DNA of 64,000 nucleotides, from NCBI RefSeq assembly GCF_040706535.1, contig NZ_JAPDRJ010000001.1:1984001-2048000 (forward strand), written 5' to 3'. How positions within the stretch are numbered: position 1 is the first letter of the stretch; every line of letters begins with the position of its first letter. Under the pieces are notes generated by a model. The model saw nothing but the letters and a program-made list of their open reading frames with translations. It was not told where the DNA came from and searched no databases. The position numbers and the translations under genes were made by a program. Of the stretch, positions 17,352 to 26,006 are shown in pieces. The stretch comes from Lentisalinibacter orientalis. GTDB taxonomy: Bacteria > Pseudomonadota > Gammaproteobacteria > Steroidobacterales > Woeseiaceae.

Positions 17352-17360
17352 ATTATGCCA
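17352..17360 (-). promoter_or_regulatory. Putative extended -10 promoter of fdxA
   Basis: On the minus strand the sequence TGGCATAAT gives an extended -10 (TGn plus CATAAT, 5 of 6). The transcript would start near 17345 and carry a 5' leader of about 43 bases. No good -35 is visible, as is common for extended -10 promoters. Confidence 0.38.
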
Positions 17361-17388
17361 TAGAGTCCGCCGGGCGCTCAGAGCCTCG

Positions 17389-17922
17389 TCAGAGCCGGAT
17401 GCGCGGCGCCTTGTGGCTGTGCACGCCCCGGTCCCGGCCGGCATCCTCGAAGTAGCGCTCGAGAGCGAAACGGACGCTGGGAAAGGATATCTCGTCCCAG
17501 GGAATGTCGGCCTCGGCGAACAGGTCCACCTCCTGGCTCTCGTCGCCGACGCCGAAGCCGCCCAGCAGCCGGGCGGTGTAGAACACGTGCACCTGGCCCG
17601 CCTGCACTACGTCGACGGTGGCGAACAGGCGCCCGATTTCCACCTCGGCCAGCGCCTCTTCCCGGGTCTCCCGGGCCGCGCCTTCCTCCATGGTCTCGCC
17701 CAGTTCCATGAAGCCCGCGGGCACGGTCCAGTAGCCGAGCCGGGGCTCGATGGCGCGGCGGCATAGCAGCACCTCGTCGCCCCGCGCCGGCACGCAGCCG
17801 ACGACGATCCTCGGATTCTGGTAGTGCACGTAGTCGCACTCGCTGCAGACCCAGCGCTCGCGGTTGTCGCCGGCGGGTATGGTCTTGGAGACGAGGCTGC
17901 CGCAGTTGGAACAATATTTCAT
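17389..17922 (-). CDS. Nudix hydrolase with N-terminal zinc ribbon
   Basis: 177 residues. An N-terminal zinc ribbon (CSNCG near residues 4-8 and CSEC about 20 residues later) is followed by a Nudix domain. Its box GFMELGETMEEGAARETREE fits GX5EX7REUXEE, with the final glycine of the box replaced by leucine. The combination resembles NudC-like/ADP-ribose or NADH pyrophosphatase relatives. Start taken at ATG 17922 (MKYCSNCG); the longer open frame upstream runs through the tRNA-Leu gene and is not credible. Substrate unknown. Confidence 0.86.
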   Translation of the reverse strand: MKYCSNCGSLVSKTIPAGDNRERWVCSECDYVHYQNPRIVVGCVPARGDEVLLCRRAIEPRLGYWTVPAGFMELGETMEEGAARETREEALAEVEIGRLFATVDVVQAGQVHVFYTARLLGGFGVGDESQEVDLFAEADIPWDEISFPSVRFALERYFEDAGRDRGVHSHKAPRIRL

Positions 17923-17999
17923 ACGGGAGAGTACGGGAGATGCCGCGGGGCGGACGTGTCGCCGGATGGCGGGCCGTCCGCGCCGCGGGTTGCTGCTTG

Positions 18000-18084
18000 T
18001 GGTGCCGGGAGTGGGACTCGAACCCACACGGGTCACCCCACTGAATTTTGAGTCCAGCGCGTCTACCAGTTCCGCCATCCCGGC
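18000..18084 (-). tRNA. tRNA-Leu (anticodon CAA)
   Basis: On the minus strand the sequence starts GCCGGGATGGCGGAACTGG and folds as a class II tRNA with a long variable arm. The acceptor stem GCCGGGA pairs with TCCCGGC, the anticodon loop is CTCAAAA (anticodon CAA, reading UUG), and the T-arm contains GGTTCGAGTCC. The CCA end is encoded (complement of 18000-18002). 85 bases, the same as E. coli tRNA-Leu(CAA). Confidence 0.96.
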
Positions 18085-18095
18085 AGGAGGGCGCT

Positions 18096-18101
18096 AGTAT
18101 A
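18096..18101 (-). promoter_or_regulatory. Putative -10 element of the tRNA-Leu gene
   Basis: TATACT on the minus strand lies 12 bases before the tRNA 5' end, so transcription would begin about six bases upstream of the mature tRNA. The best -35 at 17-base spacing is only TGGCCT (3 of 6). Confidence 0.38.
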
Positions 18102-18202
18102 GGTTGCGGTCGTCTGCCAGGCCACCTCGCGAAGAACTTCGCCACCATCTTTGCGGCGATCTTTGCGACGGTCGTCTCCCCTCGCGCATCAAGAGCTGTG
18201 AC

Positions 18203-18802
18203 ATGTCGGGATTTGCAGGCATCAACGTGGATGAAGCGGTCATCCGCCGCGCTCGTCGCGGGGATGCGGGTGCCCACGAGTCCCTGTACCGGACGCTGGC
18301 GCCGGCCGTCTACACGCTGGCCCTGCGGCTGGTGAAGGCGCCGGCCGCCGCGGAGGACATGCTGCAGGAGACCTTCATCGAGGTGATGCGCAGCCTGCCC
18401 CGCTACCGGGGCGACGCCTCGCTGGCCACGTGGGTGCGCCGCATCGCCGTGAGCAAGTGCCTGATGCACCTGCGCTCGGCCTGGAACCGGCGCGCCGGCG
18501 AACTCGGCGACGGCGACGAGCCGGTGGACGGCGGTGCGCCGGTGGCCGACTCGGTGGGCCTGCGCATGGACCTGGAGGCGGCGCTGGCCAGCCTGCCGGC
18601 CGAGAGCCGGGTGGTGGTCTGGCTGCACGACGTCGAGGGCTACACCCACCGGGAGATCGCGATGGTGATGCAGAAGACCGAGAGCTATTCCAAGTCCCAG
18701 CTGTCCCGCGCCCACCGGCGGCTGCGCGGCCTGCTGGAAGGCGGTGCCGGCGCGCCGGGCGATGCGACCGGCCGGGTGACCGGGGTGCTGCCGGGAGGTT
18801 GA
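18203..18802 (+). CDS. RNA polymerase ECF sigma factor (sigma-70 family, RpoE-like)
   Basis: 199 residues. Region 2 is at about residues 20-90 (AHESLYRTLAPAVYTLALRL, AEDMLQETFIEVMR, ATWVRRIAVSK) and region 4 at about 125-180 (LPAESRVVVWLHDVEGYTHREIA and a recognition helix ending SKSQLSRAHRRLR). The recognition-helix segment MQKTESYSKSQLSRA is longer than the usual GTVKSRL form. Start at ATG 18203 (MSGFAG); the open frame upstream is not family-like. Three bases downstream begins a small membrane protein that may be its regulator, followed by a PDZ protein. Confidence 0.88.
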   Translation: MSGFAGINVDEAVIRRARRGDAGAHESLYRTLAPAVYTLALRLVKAPAAAEDMLQETFIEVMRSLPRYRGDASLATWVRRIAVSKCLMHLRSAWNRRAGELGDGDEPVDGGAPVADSVGLRMDLEAALASLPAESRVVVWLHDVEGYTHREIAMVMQKTESYSKSQLSRAHRRLRGLLEGGAGAPGDATGRVTGVLPGG

Positions 18803-18804
18803 AG

Positions 18805-19374
18805 ATGGACGAGGAGAACGGCATGAGGAGCAATGGGGATCTGGCCGAAGCGCTGCGGCGGCTGCCGCAGCATGCGCCGCCCCGCGGCGCATGGCGGGAG
18901 ATCCGCGACCGGGCCGAGAGCGAGGGGCTGGTGAGGCCGCCGCGGCGGCGACGCATGCGGCGGGACCTGGAATGGCTGGCGGCCGGCGCGGTGGCCGCCA
19001 CCGTGGTCTTCGCGCTGCTGGACCTGCCGCTGTCCGGGACCTCGCCCCGGGACGACGCGGCTCCGGTCGACGAAGCCGGTTTCGCCGCCACCCCGGCCGA
19101 GAACGACGCGAGCCTGGGCAGTCTGATGGCCCGCTCCCGGCTGCTGGAGGAAGCGCTGCGTGCGGCCCCCGAGACCCCGCGGGTGATGCGCGCCAGCACC
19201 GCGAGCACGATCGCGACGCTGGAGGACCGCATCGCCATGATCGACCAGCAGCTGAGTTTTCCGGAGCGCCCGCTGAGCGAGGCCGAAGCCAGGGCGCTGT
19301 GGCGCGAGCGGGTGCAGCTCATGGATTCACTGGTGCAGCTGCGTTACGCGCAGGCACGCCGGGTGGTGCTTTGA
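18805..19374 (+). CDS. Single-pass membrane protein, possible anti-sigma factor
   Basis: 189 residues. A cytoplasmic N-terminal region (about 1-50, charged, with ALRRLPQHAPPRGAWREI) precedes one transmembrane segment (about 57-76, LEWLAAGAVAATVVFALLDL) and a helical periplasmic region. Position directly behind an ECF sigma gene and one-pass topology are those of anti-sigma factors, but no zinc-binding HxxxCxxC or RseA-like motif is present, so the role is an inference. ATG 18805 follows the sigma stop by two bases, with GGGAGG upstream. Confidence 0.6.
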   Translation: MDEENGMRSNGDLAEALRRLPQHAPPRGAWREIRDRAESEGLVRPPRRRRMRRDLEWLAAGAVAATVVFALLDLPLSGTSPRDDAAPVDEAGFAATPAENDASLGSLMARSRLLEEALRAAPETPRVMRASTASTIATLEDRIAMIDQQLSFPERPLSEAEARALWRERVQLMDSLVQLRYAQARRVVL

Positions 19375-19427
19375 ACCGGCCGCGCTGGCGGCAGGCGCAA
19401 CGGCAACCCGGACAACGGCAAACGGCT

Positions 19428-19482
19428 GGTCGGCGATTGGTCGGCGATTGGTCAGCGATTGGTCAGCGACTGGTAATCGATT
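19428..19482 (+). repeat. Tandem repeat, five 11-bp units (GGTCRGCGATT)
   Basis: Five consecutive 11-base units: GGTCGGCGATT twice, GGTCAGCGATT, GGTCAGCGACT and GGTAATCGATT. They fill most of the 132-base gap before the PDZ-protein gene and end 24 bases before its start codon. Confidence 0.93.
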
Positions 19483-19506
19483 GGAACTGGGACTGGGAGT
19501 GACACG

Positions 19507-20610
19507 ATGAAAACGACGATAGCGGGCCCGGGCATGCTGGTACTGGCGCTCGGGCTGTCCGGCCTGGCGGCGCCGGCGGCGGCGCAGGAGAGCGCGGCGG
19601 AGGCCGAGCGGGAAGAGGCGGCCGAGCGGCGCGTCATCATTCGCGAGGAACGGCGTGCGGCCGACGAGGCCCGCAGCGCGGCGGAGACGGAGCGGCTGCG
19701 CGCGGCCGAGGAAAGGCTGGCCGCCGCGGAGGAGCGCCTGGCCGAGGCCGCCCGGGAGATCGCCGAGATCACCTCCGGCGTCGTGCCCGGCGCGGTGGAG
19801 TACGCCCGCGGCGTCATCGCCTCCGCCCGCCGTCCCGTGCTGGGCGTCAGCATCGGCGGGGGTGCCGGAGAAGGCGAGGGTCCGGTCGAGGGCGTCGAGG
19901 TGCTGGGCGTCTCGCCCGGCAGCGCGGCCGCGGAGGCCGGCATCCGGGCCGGCGACGTGCTGACCGCCGTCGACGGCGAGTCCCTGGCCGCCGAAGATCC
20001 CGCCGCCGCCAACCGACGCCTGCTGCAGGCCCTGGCCGAGCGTGAACCCGGCGACACCATCGACATCGAGCTGCGCCGGGGGGACGGCCAGGAACTCAGG
20101 CTGGGGGTGAAGACCCGCGACCGGGAGGCCCAGGCATTCACCTTCTTCGGCGACGGCGCGAACTTCGACTTCGACTTTCGTGCCGACGCGCCCATGGTCT
20201 GGTTCGGCCCCGCCCGTCCCTGGGGTGACATGGAGCTGGTGGAGCTCTCGCCCGGCCTCGGCCGCTATTTTGGCACCGACAGCGGACTGCTGGTCGTCAG
20301 GGCGCCATCGGACCCCGCGCTGAAGCTCGAGGACGGCGACGTCATTCGCCGCATCGGCGGCCGTGAACCCGGATCGGTCTCCCACGCGATCCGGATACTC
20401 CGCTCCTACGAGGAGGGCGAGGAGCTCGAGCTGGAGATCATGCGCGAGCAGCGCAGCCGCAAACTGTCGGTGCAGATACCGGCGAGCCAGGGCCGGCTCG
20501 CGCCGCCGCCCCGGCTGCCGGCGCTGCCCGGCATCCGCCCGCCCGCGGCGGCGCCGGAGCGGGCTCCGGCACCGCCTCCGCAAGCGGATTTCGGCCTGCC
20601 GGAGGTCTGA
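19507..20610 (+). CDS. Secreted PDZ-domain protein with N-terminal coiled coil
   Basis: 367 residues. A signal peptide (about 1-26, ending AAAQE) is followed by an Ala/Glu/Arg-rich coiled coil (about 28-95), a PDZ domain (about 105-200, with VSPGSAAAEAGIRAGDVLTAVDG), a second more divergent PDZ-like domain (about 250-335, LEDGDVIRRIGG) and a proline-rich tail. There is no protease domain, so it may act as a periplasmic adaptor or sensor. It follows the ECF sigma and membrane-protein genes, which suggests an envelope-stress role similar to RseP/DegS substrates; that link is inferred from position only. Confidence 0.78.
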   Translation: MKTTIAGPGMLVLALGLSGLAAPAAAQESAAEAEREEAAERRVIIREERRAADEARSAAETERLRAAEERLAAAEERLAEAAREIAEITSGVVPGAVEYARGVIASARRPVLGVSIGGGAGEGEGPVEGVEVLGVSPGSAAAEAGIRAGDVLTAVDGESLAAEDPAAANRRLLQALAEREPGDTIDIELRRGDGQELRLGVKTRDREAQAFTFFGDGANFDFDFRADAPMVWFGPARPWGDMELVELSPGLGRYFGTDSGLLVVRAPSDPALKLEDGDVIRRIGGREPGSVSHAIRILRSYEEGEELELEIMREQRSRKLSVQIPASQGRLAPPPRLPALPGIRPPAAAPERAPAPPPQADFGLPEV

Positions 20611-20624
20611 TACCATGCGCCGCC

Positions 20625-21665
20625 ATGCGCGCGCAGGACTACAGTTACGAGCTGCCCGATGAGCTGATCGCTCACGAGCCGGCCCGCCCCCGCAGTGCCA
20701 GCCGTCTGCTGGTGCTGCAGGGCGACGGCTCGCTCGTCGATTCCGCGGTCACGGCGCTGCCCGGCCTGCTTTCGCCGGGCGATCTGCTGGTCTTCAACGA
20801 CACCCGGGTGATCCCGGCGCGCATCCACGGCCGCAAGGAGACCGGCGGCCGCGTGGAGCTCCTGCTGGAGCGGGTGCTGGCGGAGCGGGACGCCCTGTGT
20901 CATCTGCGGGCCAGCAAGTCGCCGCGGCCGGGTACGTCGCTCGCGCTCGAGGGCGGCGCCACCGCGACGGTGACCGGGCGCGACGGCGACCTGTTCCGGG
21001 TCGCCTTCGACGTGCCGGTGCTCGAACACCTCGAGCGCCACGGCCACGTGCCGCTGCCGCCCTATATCCGCCGCCCCGATAACGCCGGCGACCGGGGCGA
21101 CTACCAGACGGTCTTCGCGCGGGAGCCGGGCGCCGTGGCGGCGCCGACGGCGGGCCTGCACTTCGACGAAGCCCTGCTCGGCGCGCTGGAAGCCGCGGGC
21201 GTGGAACGCGCCTTCGTCACGCTGCACGTCGGCGCGGGCACCTTCCAGCCGCTGCGCGAGGAGAACATCGCCACCGGCCGGCTGCATGCCGAGCGGGTGC
21301 ACGTGAGCGAGGCGCTCTGCGAAGCGGTGAGCCGTACGCGCGAGCGCGGCGGGCGGGTGGTGGCCGTGGGCACCACGGCCGTGCGCAGTCTGGAGACCGC
21401 CGCGGCCGACGGCACCCTCGCGCCCTGCCGCCGGGAGACCGAGCTGTTCATCATGCCCGGCTACCGGTTCCGGGTGGTCGATGCCATGATCACCAACTTC
21501 CATCTGCCGGAGTCCTCGCTGCTGATGCTCGTGAGCGCCTTCGCGGGGCGGGACAACGTGCTCGCCGCCTACCGCCACGCCGTGGAGAGCCGCTACCGGT
21601 TCTACAGTTACGGCGACGCCATGCTCGTCTGGCCGGCGCCGGGCGCGCTCGAGCCGCGCCCGTGA
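20625..21665 (+). CDS. queA: S-adenosylmethionine:tRNA ribosyltransferase-isomerase (QueA)
   Basis: 346 residues, full length. It begins with the typical DYSYELPDELIAHEPARPRS and contains FNDTRVIPARIHGRK, TAGLHFDE and HVGAGTFQPLR. It makes epoxyqueuosine in the wobble position of tRNAs from preQ1-tRNA, directly after the reaction of Tgt, whose gene follows with a GTGA four-base overlap. Confidence 0.96.
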   Translation: MRAQDYSYELPDELIAHEPARPRSASRLLVLQGDGSLVDSAVTALPGLLSPGDLLVFNDTRVIPARIHGRKETGGRVELLLERVLAERDALCHLRASKSPRPGTSLALEGGATATVTGRDGDLFRVAFDVPVLEHLERHGHVPLPPYIRRPDNAGDRGDYQTVFAREPGAVAAPTAGLHFDEALLGALEAAGVERAFVTLHVGAGTFQPLREENIATGRLHAERVHVSEALCEAVSRTRERGGRVVAVGTTAVRSLETAAADGTLAPCRRETELFIMPGYRFRVVDAMITNFHLPESSLLMLVSAFAGRDNVLAAYRHAVESRYRFYSYGDAMLVWPAPGALEPRP

Positions 21666-22798
21666 ACTTCGAGTTGCTGAACCGGGAGGGCGCCGCCCGC
21701 CGCGGCCGCCTCGCCTTCCGCCGCGGCACGGTGGAGACGCCTGCTTTCATGCCGGTCGGCACCTACGGCACGGTGAAGGCCATGACGCCCGAGGAGGTGG
21801 CCGGCACCGGGGCCGAGATCATCCTCGGCAATACCTTCCATCTCATGCTGAGGCCGGGACCGGAGGTGGTCCGCGCCCACGGCGGACTGCACGAGTTCAT
21901 GAACTGGCCCGGCCCGATCCTGACGGACTCCGGCGGGTACCAGGTGTTCAGCCTCGCCGCGCTGCGCAAGGTCAGCGAGGAGGGCGTCACCTTCCGTTCA
22001 CCGGTCAACGGCGACGAGATCTTCCTCGGGCCGGAAGGGGCCATGGCCATGCAGCAGGCCCTGAACTCGGATATCGCCATGATCTTCGACGAGTGCACGC
22101 CGTATCCGGCCAGCGAGCGCGAGGCGCGGGAATCCATGGAGCTCTCCCTGCGCTGGGCGGCGCGCAGCCGCCGCGCTTTCGACGAGCCGCGCGAGCGCGA
22201 GCCGGGGCGCGGCGAGGCCGTGTTCGGCATCGTCCAGGGCGGCATGTACCCCGCGTTGCGGGAGGCCTCGCTGGCGGGGCTGGTCGAGACCGGTTTCGAC
22301 GGCTACGCGATCGGCGGGCTGTCGGTGGGCGAGAGTGAGGACGAGCGGCTCGCCGTGCTGGATGCGATCGTCCAGCACATGCCCGCCGGGCGTCCGCGTT
22401 ATCTCATGGGCGTGGGCACGCCATCGGATATCGTCAAGGCGGTGGCGCGGGGCGTGGACATGTTCGACTGCGTGATCCCGACCCGCCACGGGCGCAACGG
22501 CTACCTGTTCACCTCGAGCGGCACGCTGAAGATACGCAACGCCCGCTACGCCGAGGACCTGGGTCCGCTGGACCCGGAGTGCGACTGCTATACCTGCACC
22601 CATTACAGCCGGGCGTACCTTCGCCACCTCGACAAGTGCAACGAGATGCTGGGCCCCCGGCTGGCGACGCTGCACAACCTGCATTTCTACCAGCGGCTGA
22701 TGAGCGATATCCGCGCGGCGCTCGAGGCCGGTACCTTCGGGGCATTCGCCGCGGAGTTCCTGGCGCGGCACGGGACAACCGGGCCGCGTGTTGTGTAA
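21662..22798 (+). CDS. tgt: tRNA-guanine transglycosylase
   Basis: 378 residues. Starts at GTG 21662, overlapping the queA stop. It carries the family signatures TPAFMPVGTYGTVKA, ILTDSGGYQVFSL with the catalytic Asp, MIFDECTPYP, FGIVQGGMYP, and the zinc site CDCYTC...H near the C-terminus. It exchanges guanine-34 for preQ1 in GUN-anticodon tRNAs. Part of the queA-tgt-yajC-secD-secF cluster found across gammaproteobacteria. Confidence 0.96.
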   Translation: MNFELLNREGAARRGRLAFRRGTVETPAFMPVGTYGTVKAMTPEEVAGTGAEIILGNTFHLMLRPGPEVVRAHGGLHEFMNWPGPILTDSGGYQVFSLAALRKVSEEGVTFRSPVNGDEIFLGPEGAMAMQQALNSDIAMIFDECTPYPASEREARESMELSLRWAARSRRAFDEPREREPGRGEAVFGIVQGGMYPALREASLAGLVETGFDGYAIGGLSVGESEDERLAVLDAIVQHMPAGRPRYLMGVGTPSDIVKAVARGVDMFDCVIPTRHGRNGYLFTSSGTLKIRNARYAEDLGPLDPECDCYTCTHYSRAYLRHLDKCNEMLGPRLATLHNLHFYQRLMSDIRAALEAGTFGAFAAEFLARHGTTGPRVV

Positions 22799-22835
22799 TA
22801 ATAGCGCGCCGTATCCCCGCTAAGACGGTGTCATT

Positions 22836-23165
22836 ATGGATTTCCTGATCGAGAATGCCTGGGCGCAGGGTGCGCCGGCCCAGGAGAGCCCCCTTGGGTT
22901 CCTGTTGCCGATGATCATCCTGTTCGCGGCTTTCTATTTCCTGCTCATCCGGCCCCAGCAGAAGCGCCAGAAGCAGCACCGGGAGATGGTCTCCCAGCTG
23001 TCCGCCGGCGACGAGGTGGTGACCGCCGGCGGTATCCTCGGCAAGATCACTGCGGTGAGCGATCAGTTCCTCACGATCCAGGTCGCAGACGGCGTCGAGC
23101 TCAAGATACAGAGACAGACCATCAGCGCCGTGCTGCCGAAGGGCACGGTGGAGAGCGCCGGCTGA
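22836..23165 (+). CDS. yajC: Preprotein translocase accessory subunit YajC
   Basis: 109 residues with one transmembrane helix (about 20-38, PLGFLLPMIILFAAFYFLLI) directly followed by RPQQKRQKQHREM, and a C-terminal domain starting LSAGDEVVTAGGILGKI. This is the standard YajC form, which associates with SecDF at the Sec translocon. Its position before secD confirms the call. Confidence 0.95.
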   Translation: MDFLIENAWAQGAPAQESPLGFLLPMIILFAAFYFLLIRPQQKRQKQHREMVSQLSAGDEVVTAGGILGKITAVSDQFLTIQVADGVELKIQRQTISAVLPKGTVESAG

Positions 23166-23213
23166 TCGTCGGACGATCGCCGGGTCCATTCTTCCAAACC
23201 CCTCTGGTCCGCC

Positions 23214-25025
23214 ATGAATCGATATCCCGCGTGGATGTATGCCCTCGTCATCGGCATCGTCGCCGTCGGGGCGTTGCTCGCCCTGCCGAATGCGTTCGGC
23301 ACGGTGCCGGCCCTGCAGGTGGCGCGCACCGATGCGGAGCCCCTCGACGCCTCCATGGTGGACCGCTTCCGTGACATCCTGGTGGAGGAGGAACTCACGC
23401 CCGAGGCTGCCTACCTGGACGACGGCCGTGTGGTGATGCGTTTCGACCGCGTCGAGCGGCAGCTGCAGGCGAGCGACACGCTGCGCGAGGCCGTCGGCGA
23501 CGACTATGCCGTGGCGCTGACGCTGGCTTCCCGCTCGCCGGCCTGGGTGCGTGACCTGGGGCTGGAACCCATGAGCCTCGGCCTCGATCTGCGCGGCGGC
23601 GTCTATTTCCTCTACGAGGTGGACATGGAGGCCGCCATCCGCAAGCGGCTCGAGATGTACGTGGAGGACTTCGAGACCCGGCTGACCGAGGCCGGCATCT
23701 CCCGCCGGGTGCGCGTGGAAGACGACCGGGTGCGGGTGCAGGTGCGCGATGCCGAGGACCTCGCCGAGGCGCGCCGCATCATCCGCAACGCGGATCAGGA
23801 CCTGAACATCGCGGATGGCGGCGACGGCAAGTCCCTGCTGGTCACGATGACCGAGCAGCAGATCCGCGAGCGGCAGAACTTCGCCATCGAGCAGAACACC
23901 ACCACGCTCAGGAACCGGGTGAACGCGCTGGGCGTGGCCGAGCCGCTGGTGCAGCGCCAGGGCGTCGACCGCATCGTCGTCCAGCTGCCCGGCATCCAGG
24001 ACCCGGCCCGGGCCGACGCCATCCTCGGCGCCACGGCCACACTGGAATTCCGCCTCGTGGACGAGGACTGCTCGGGCCTGGGCTCGCAGCGTTATCCCTT
24101 CCGCGACGGGCCCGACACCTGCCTGAAGCGCGAGGTCATCGCCTCGGGCGACCAGATCGTGGACGCCAGTTCCGGCTTCTCCCAGGACGGCGGGCCCGCG
24201 GTGTTCATCCGCCTGGACGCCGCCGGCGGCGACCGCATGCTGAAGACCACCCGGGCCAATATCGACAAGCCCATGGCGGTGCTGTTCATCGAGACCACCC
24301 GGGACGTGGTCGAGCGCAACGGCGACATCGAGTACGTGACCCAGCGCTCCGAGGAGATCATCAACGTCGCCACCATCCGCGGCGTGTTCCGCAACGAGTT
24401 CCAGATCACCGGGCTGAACCCGGCCGAGGCACGGGACCTGGCGCTGCTCCTGCGCGCCGGTTCGCTGGCGGCGCCCATCTTCAAGGTGGAGGAGCGCACC
24501 ATCGGGCCGAGCCTGGGCCAGGAGAACATCGACCGGGGCTTCATGGCCGTGACCATCGGCTTCCTCGCGGTGGTGCTGTTCATGGCCGTGTATTACCGGT
24601 CCTTCGGTCTGATCGCCAATCTGGCGCTATTCACCAACCTGGTGCTGATCGTGGCGCTGCTGTCGCTGTTCCAGGCGTCGCTGACACTGCCGGGCATCGC
24701 CGGTATCGTGCTGACGGTGGGCATGGCCGTGGACGCCAACGTGCTGATATTCGAGCGAATACGCGAGGAGGTAGCCAACGGTAACTCGCCCCAGGCGGCG
24801 ATCCACGCCGGCTACGAGAAGGCATTCTCCTCCATCGCCGACGCCCAGATCACGACGCTGATCGCGGCCATCGTGCTGTTCACCTTCGGCACGGGCCCCA
24901 TCAAGGGCTTCGCCATCACGCTCACCTTCGGGATCATCACCTCCATGTTCACCGCCATCATCGGGACCCGGGCGGTGGTCAATGCGGTCTACGGTTCCCG
25001 GCGGATCCAGACGGTGCCGGTATGA
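23214..25025 (+). CDS. secD: Protein translocase subunit SecD
   Basis: 603 residues. The first transmembrane helix is at about 7-27. A large periplasmic P1 domain follows (GLDLRGGVYFLYEVD near 120-135), then the C-terminal five-helix RND-type membrane region with IVLTVGMAVDANVLIFERIREE, whose aspartate is used for proton transfer. It pulls exported proteins across the inner membrane with SecF and YajC. Stop and secF start overlap by four bases. Confidence 0.96.
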   Translation: MNRYPAWMYALVIGIVAVGALLALPNAFGTVPALQVARTDAEPLDASMVDRFRDILVEEELTPEAAYLDDGRVVMRFDRVERQLQASDTLREAVGDDYAVALTLASRSPAWVRDLGLEPMSLGLDLRGGVYFLYEVDMEAAIRKRLEMYVEDFETRLTEAGISRRVRVEDDRVRVQVRDAEDLAEARRIIRNADQDLNIADGGDGKSLLVTMTEQQIRERQNFAIEQNTTTLRNRVNALGVAEPLVQRQGVDRIVVQLPGIQDPARADAILGATATLEFRLVDEDCSGLGSQRYPFRDGPDTCLKREVIASGDQIVDASSGFSQDGGPAVFIRLDAAGGDRMLKTTRANIDKPMAVLFIETTRDVVERNGDIEYVTQRSEEIINVATIRGVFRNEFQITGLNPAEARDLALLLRAGSLAAPIFKVEERTIGPSLGQENIDRGFMAVTIGFLAVVLFMAVYYRSFGLIANLALFTNLVLIVALLSLFQASLTLPGIAGIVLTVGMAVDANVLIFERIREEVANGNSPQAAIHAGYEKAFSSIADAQITTLIAAIVLFTFGTGPIKGFAITLTFGIITSMFTAIIGTRAVVNAVYGSRRIQTVPV

Positions 25026-25963
25026 GCCTCAAGCTGCTGCCAGACAATACCCACATCGACTTCATGGGCCGGCGCTGGCCGGCCATCATCCTGTCGCTGA
25101 TCCTCATCGCGGTCTCCGTCGGCTCGCTGGCGGTGCAGCGCCTGAACTTCGGTATCGACTTCACCGGCGGCATCCTGCTGGAGCTCGGCTACCCGGAGGC
25201 CGCCGATCTCGAGCGCATCCGCGGGGTGCTGAGCGAGGCGGACTTCCCCGAGGCCGAGGTGACCAACTTCGGCACGGCACGGGACGTGCTCGTGCGGCTG
25301 CCGCCGCGGGAAGGCGTAAGCGGCACGGAGGTGCGGGAGGATCTGCGCGACGTGCTGCAGGCCGACGAGCCGGCGGTGGAACTGAGGCGCGTGGACTTCG
25401 TGGGGCCCCAGGTGGGCGAGGAGCTCACCGAGAAGGGCGGGCTGGCCATGATCTTCACGCTGATCATGATCTTCGCCTACGTCATGTTCCGCTTCCAGTG
25501 GCGCTTCGCGGCCGGCGCGGTCGCGGCACTGGCGCACGACGTGATCATCACGCTCGGCTTCTTCTCGCTGTTCCAGCTGCCCTTCGACCTGTCGGTGCTG
25601 GCGGCCATCCTGGCCGTGATCGGCTACTCGCTGAACGACACCGTGGTCGTGTTCGACCGGATCCGGGAGAACTTCCTGAAGCTGCGCGGCCTCGAGCCGG
25701 TCGACGTCATGAATACCTCGATCAACCAGATGCTCGGGCGCACCATTATTACGGGCCTGACGACGCTGCTGGTCCTGGTGGCGCTGCTGGTGCTGGGCGG
25801 CGAGGCGATCGGGCCGTTCTCGGTGGCGTTGATCGTCGGCATCATCATCGGTACGTATTCGTCCATCTACACGGCGAGTGCCACCGCGCTGGAGCTGGGC
25901 GTCAGCGCCCAGGACCTGATGCCGCCGGAGAAGGATCCCGAAGAGATCGACGACCTGCCCTGA
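25022..25963 (+). CDS. secF: Protein translocase subunit SecF
   Basis: 313 residues. N-terminal helix (about 20-38), the FGIDFTGGILLEL motif (about 43-55), and C-terminal membrane region with AVIGYSLNDTVVVFDRIREN, the counterpart of the SecD motif. Together with SecD it forms the proton-driven secretion motor. Last gene of the cluster; the downstream suhB is convergent. Confidence 0.96.
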   Translation: MSLKLLPDNTHIDFMGRRWPAIILSLILIAVSVGSLAVQRLNFGIDFTGGILLELGYPEAADLERIRGVLSEADFPEAEVTNFGTARDVLVRLPPREGVSGTEVREDLRDVLQADEPAVELRRVDFVGPQVGEELTEKGGLAMIFTLIMIFAYVMFRFQWRFAAGAVAALAHDVIITLGFFSLFQLPFDLSVLAAILAVIGYSLNDTVVVFDRIRENFLKLRGLEPVDVMNTSINQMLGRTIITGLTTLLVLVALLVLGGEAIGPFSVALIVGIIIGTYSSIYTASATALELGVSAQDLMPPEKDPEEIDDLP

Positions 25964-26006
25964 CCGGTCTCCGTCCTGGCGGGTCTTTCGCGGCCCGGGC
26001 GGGCCT

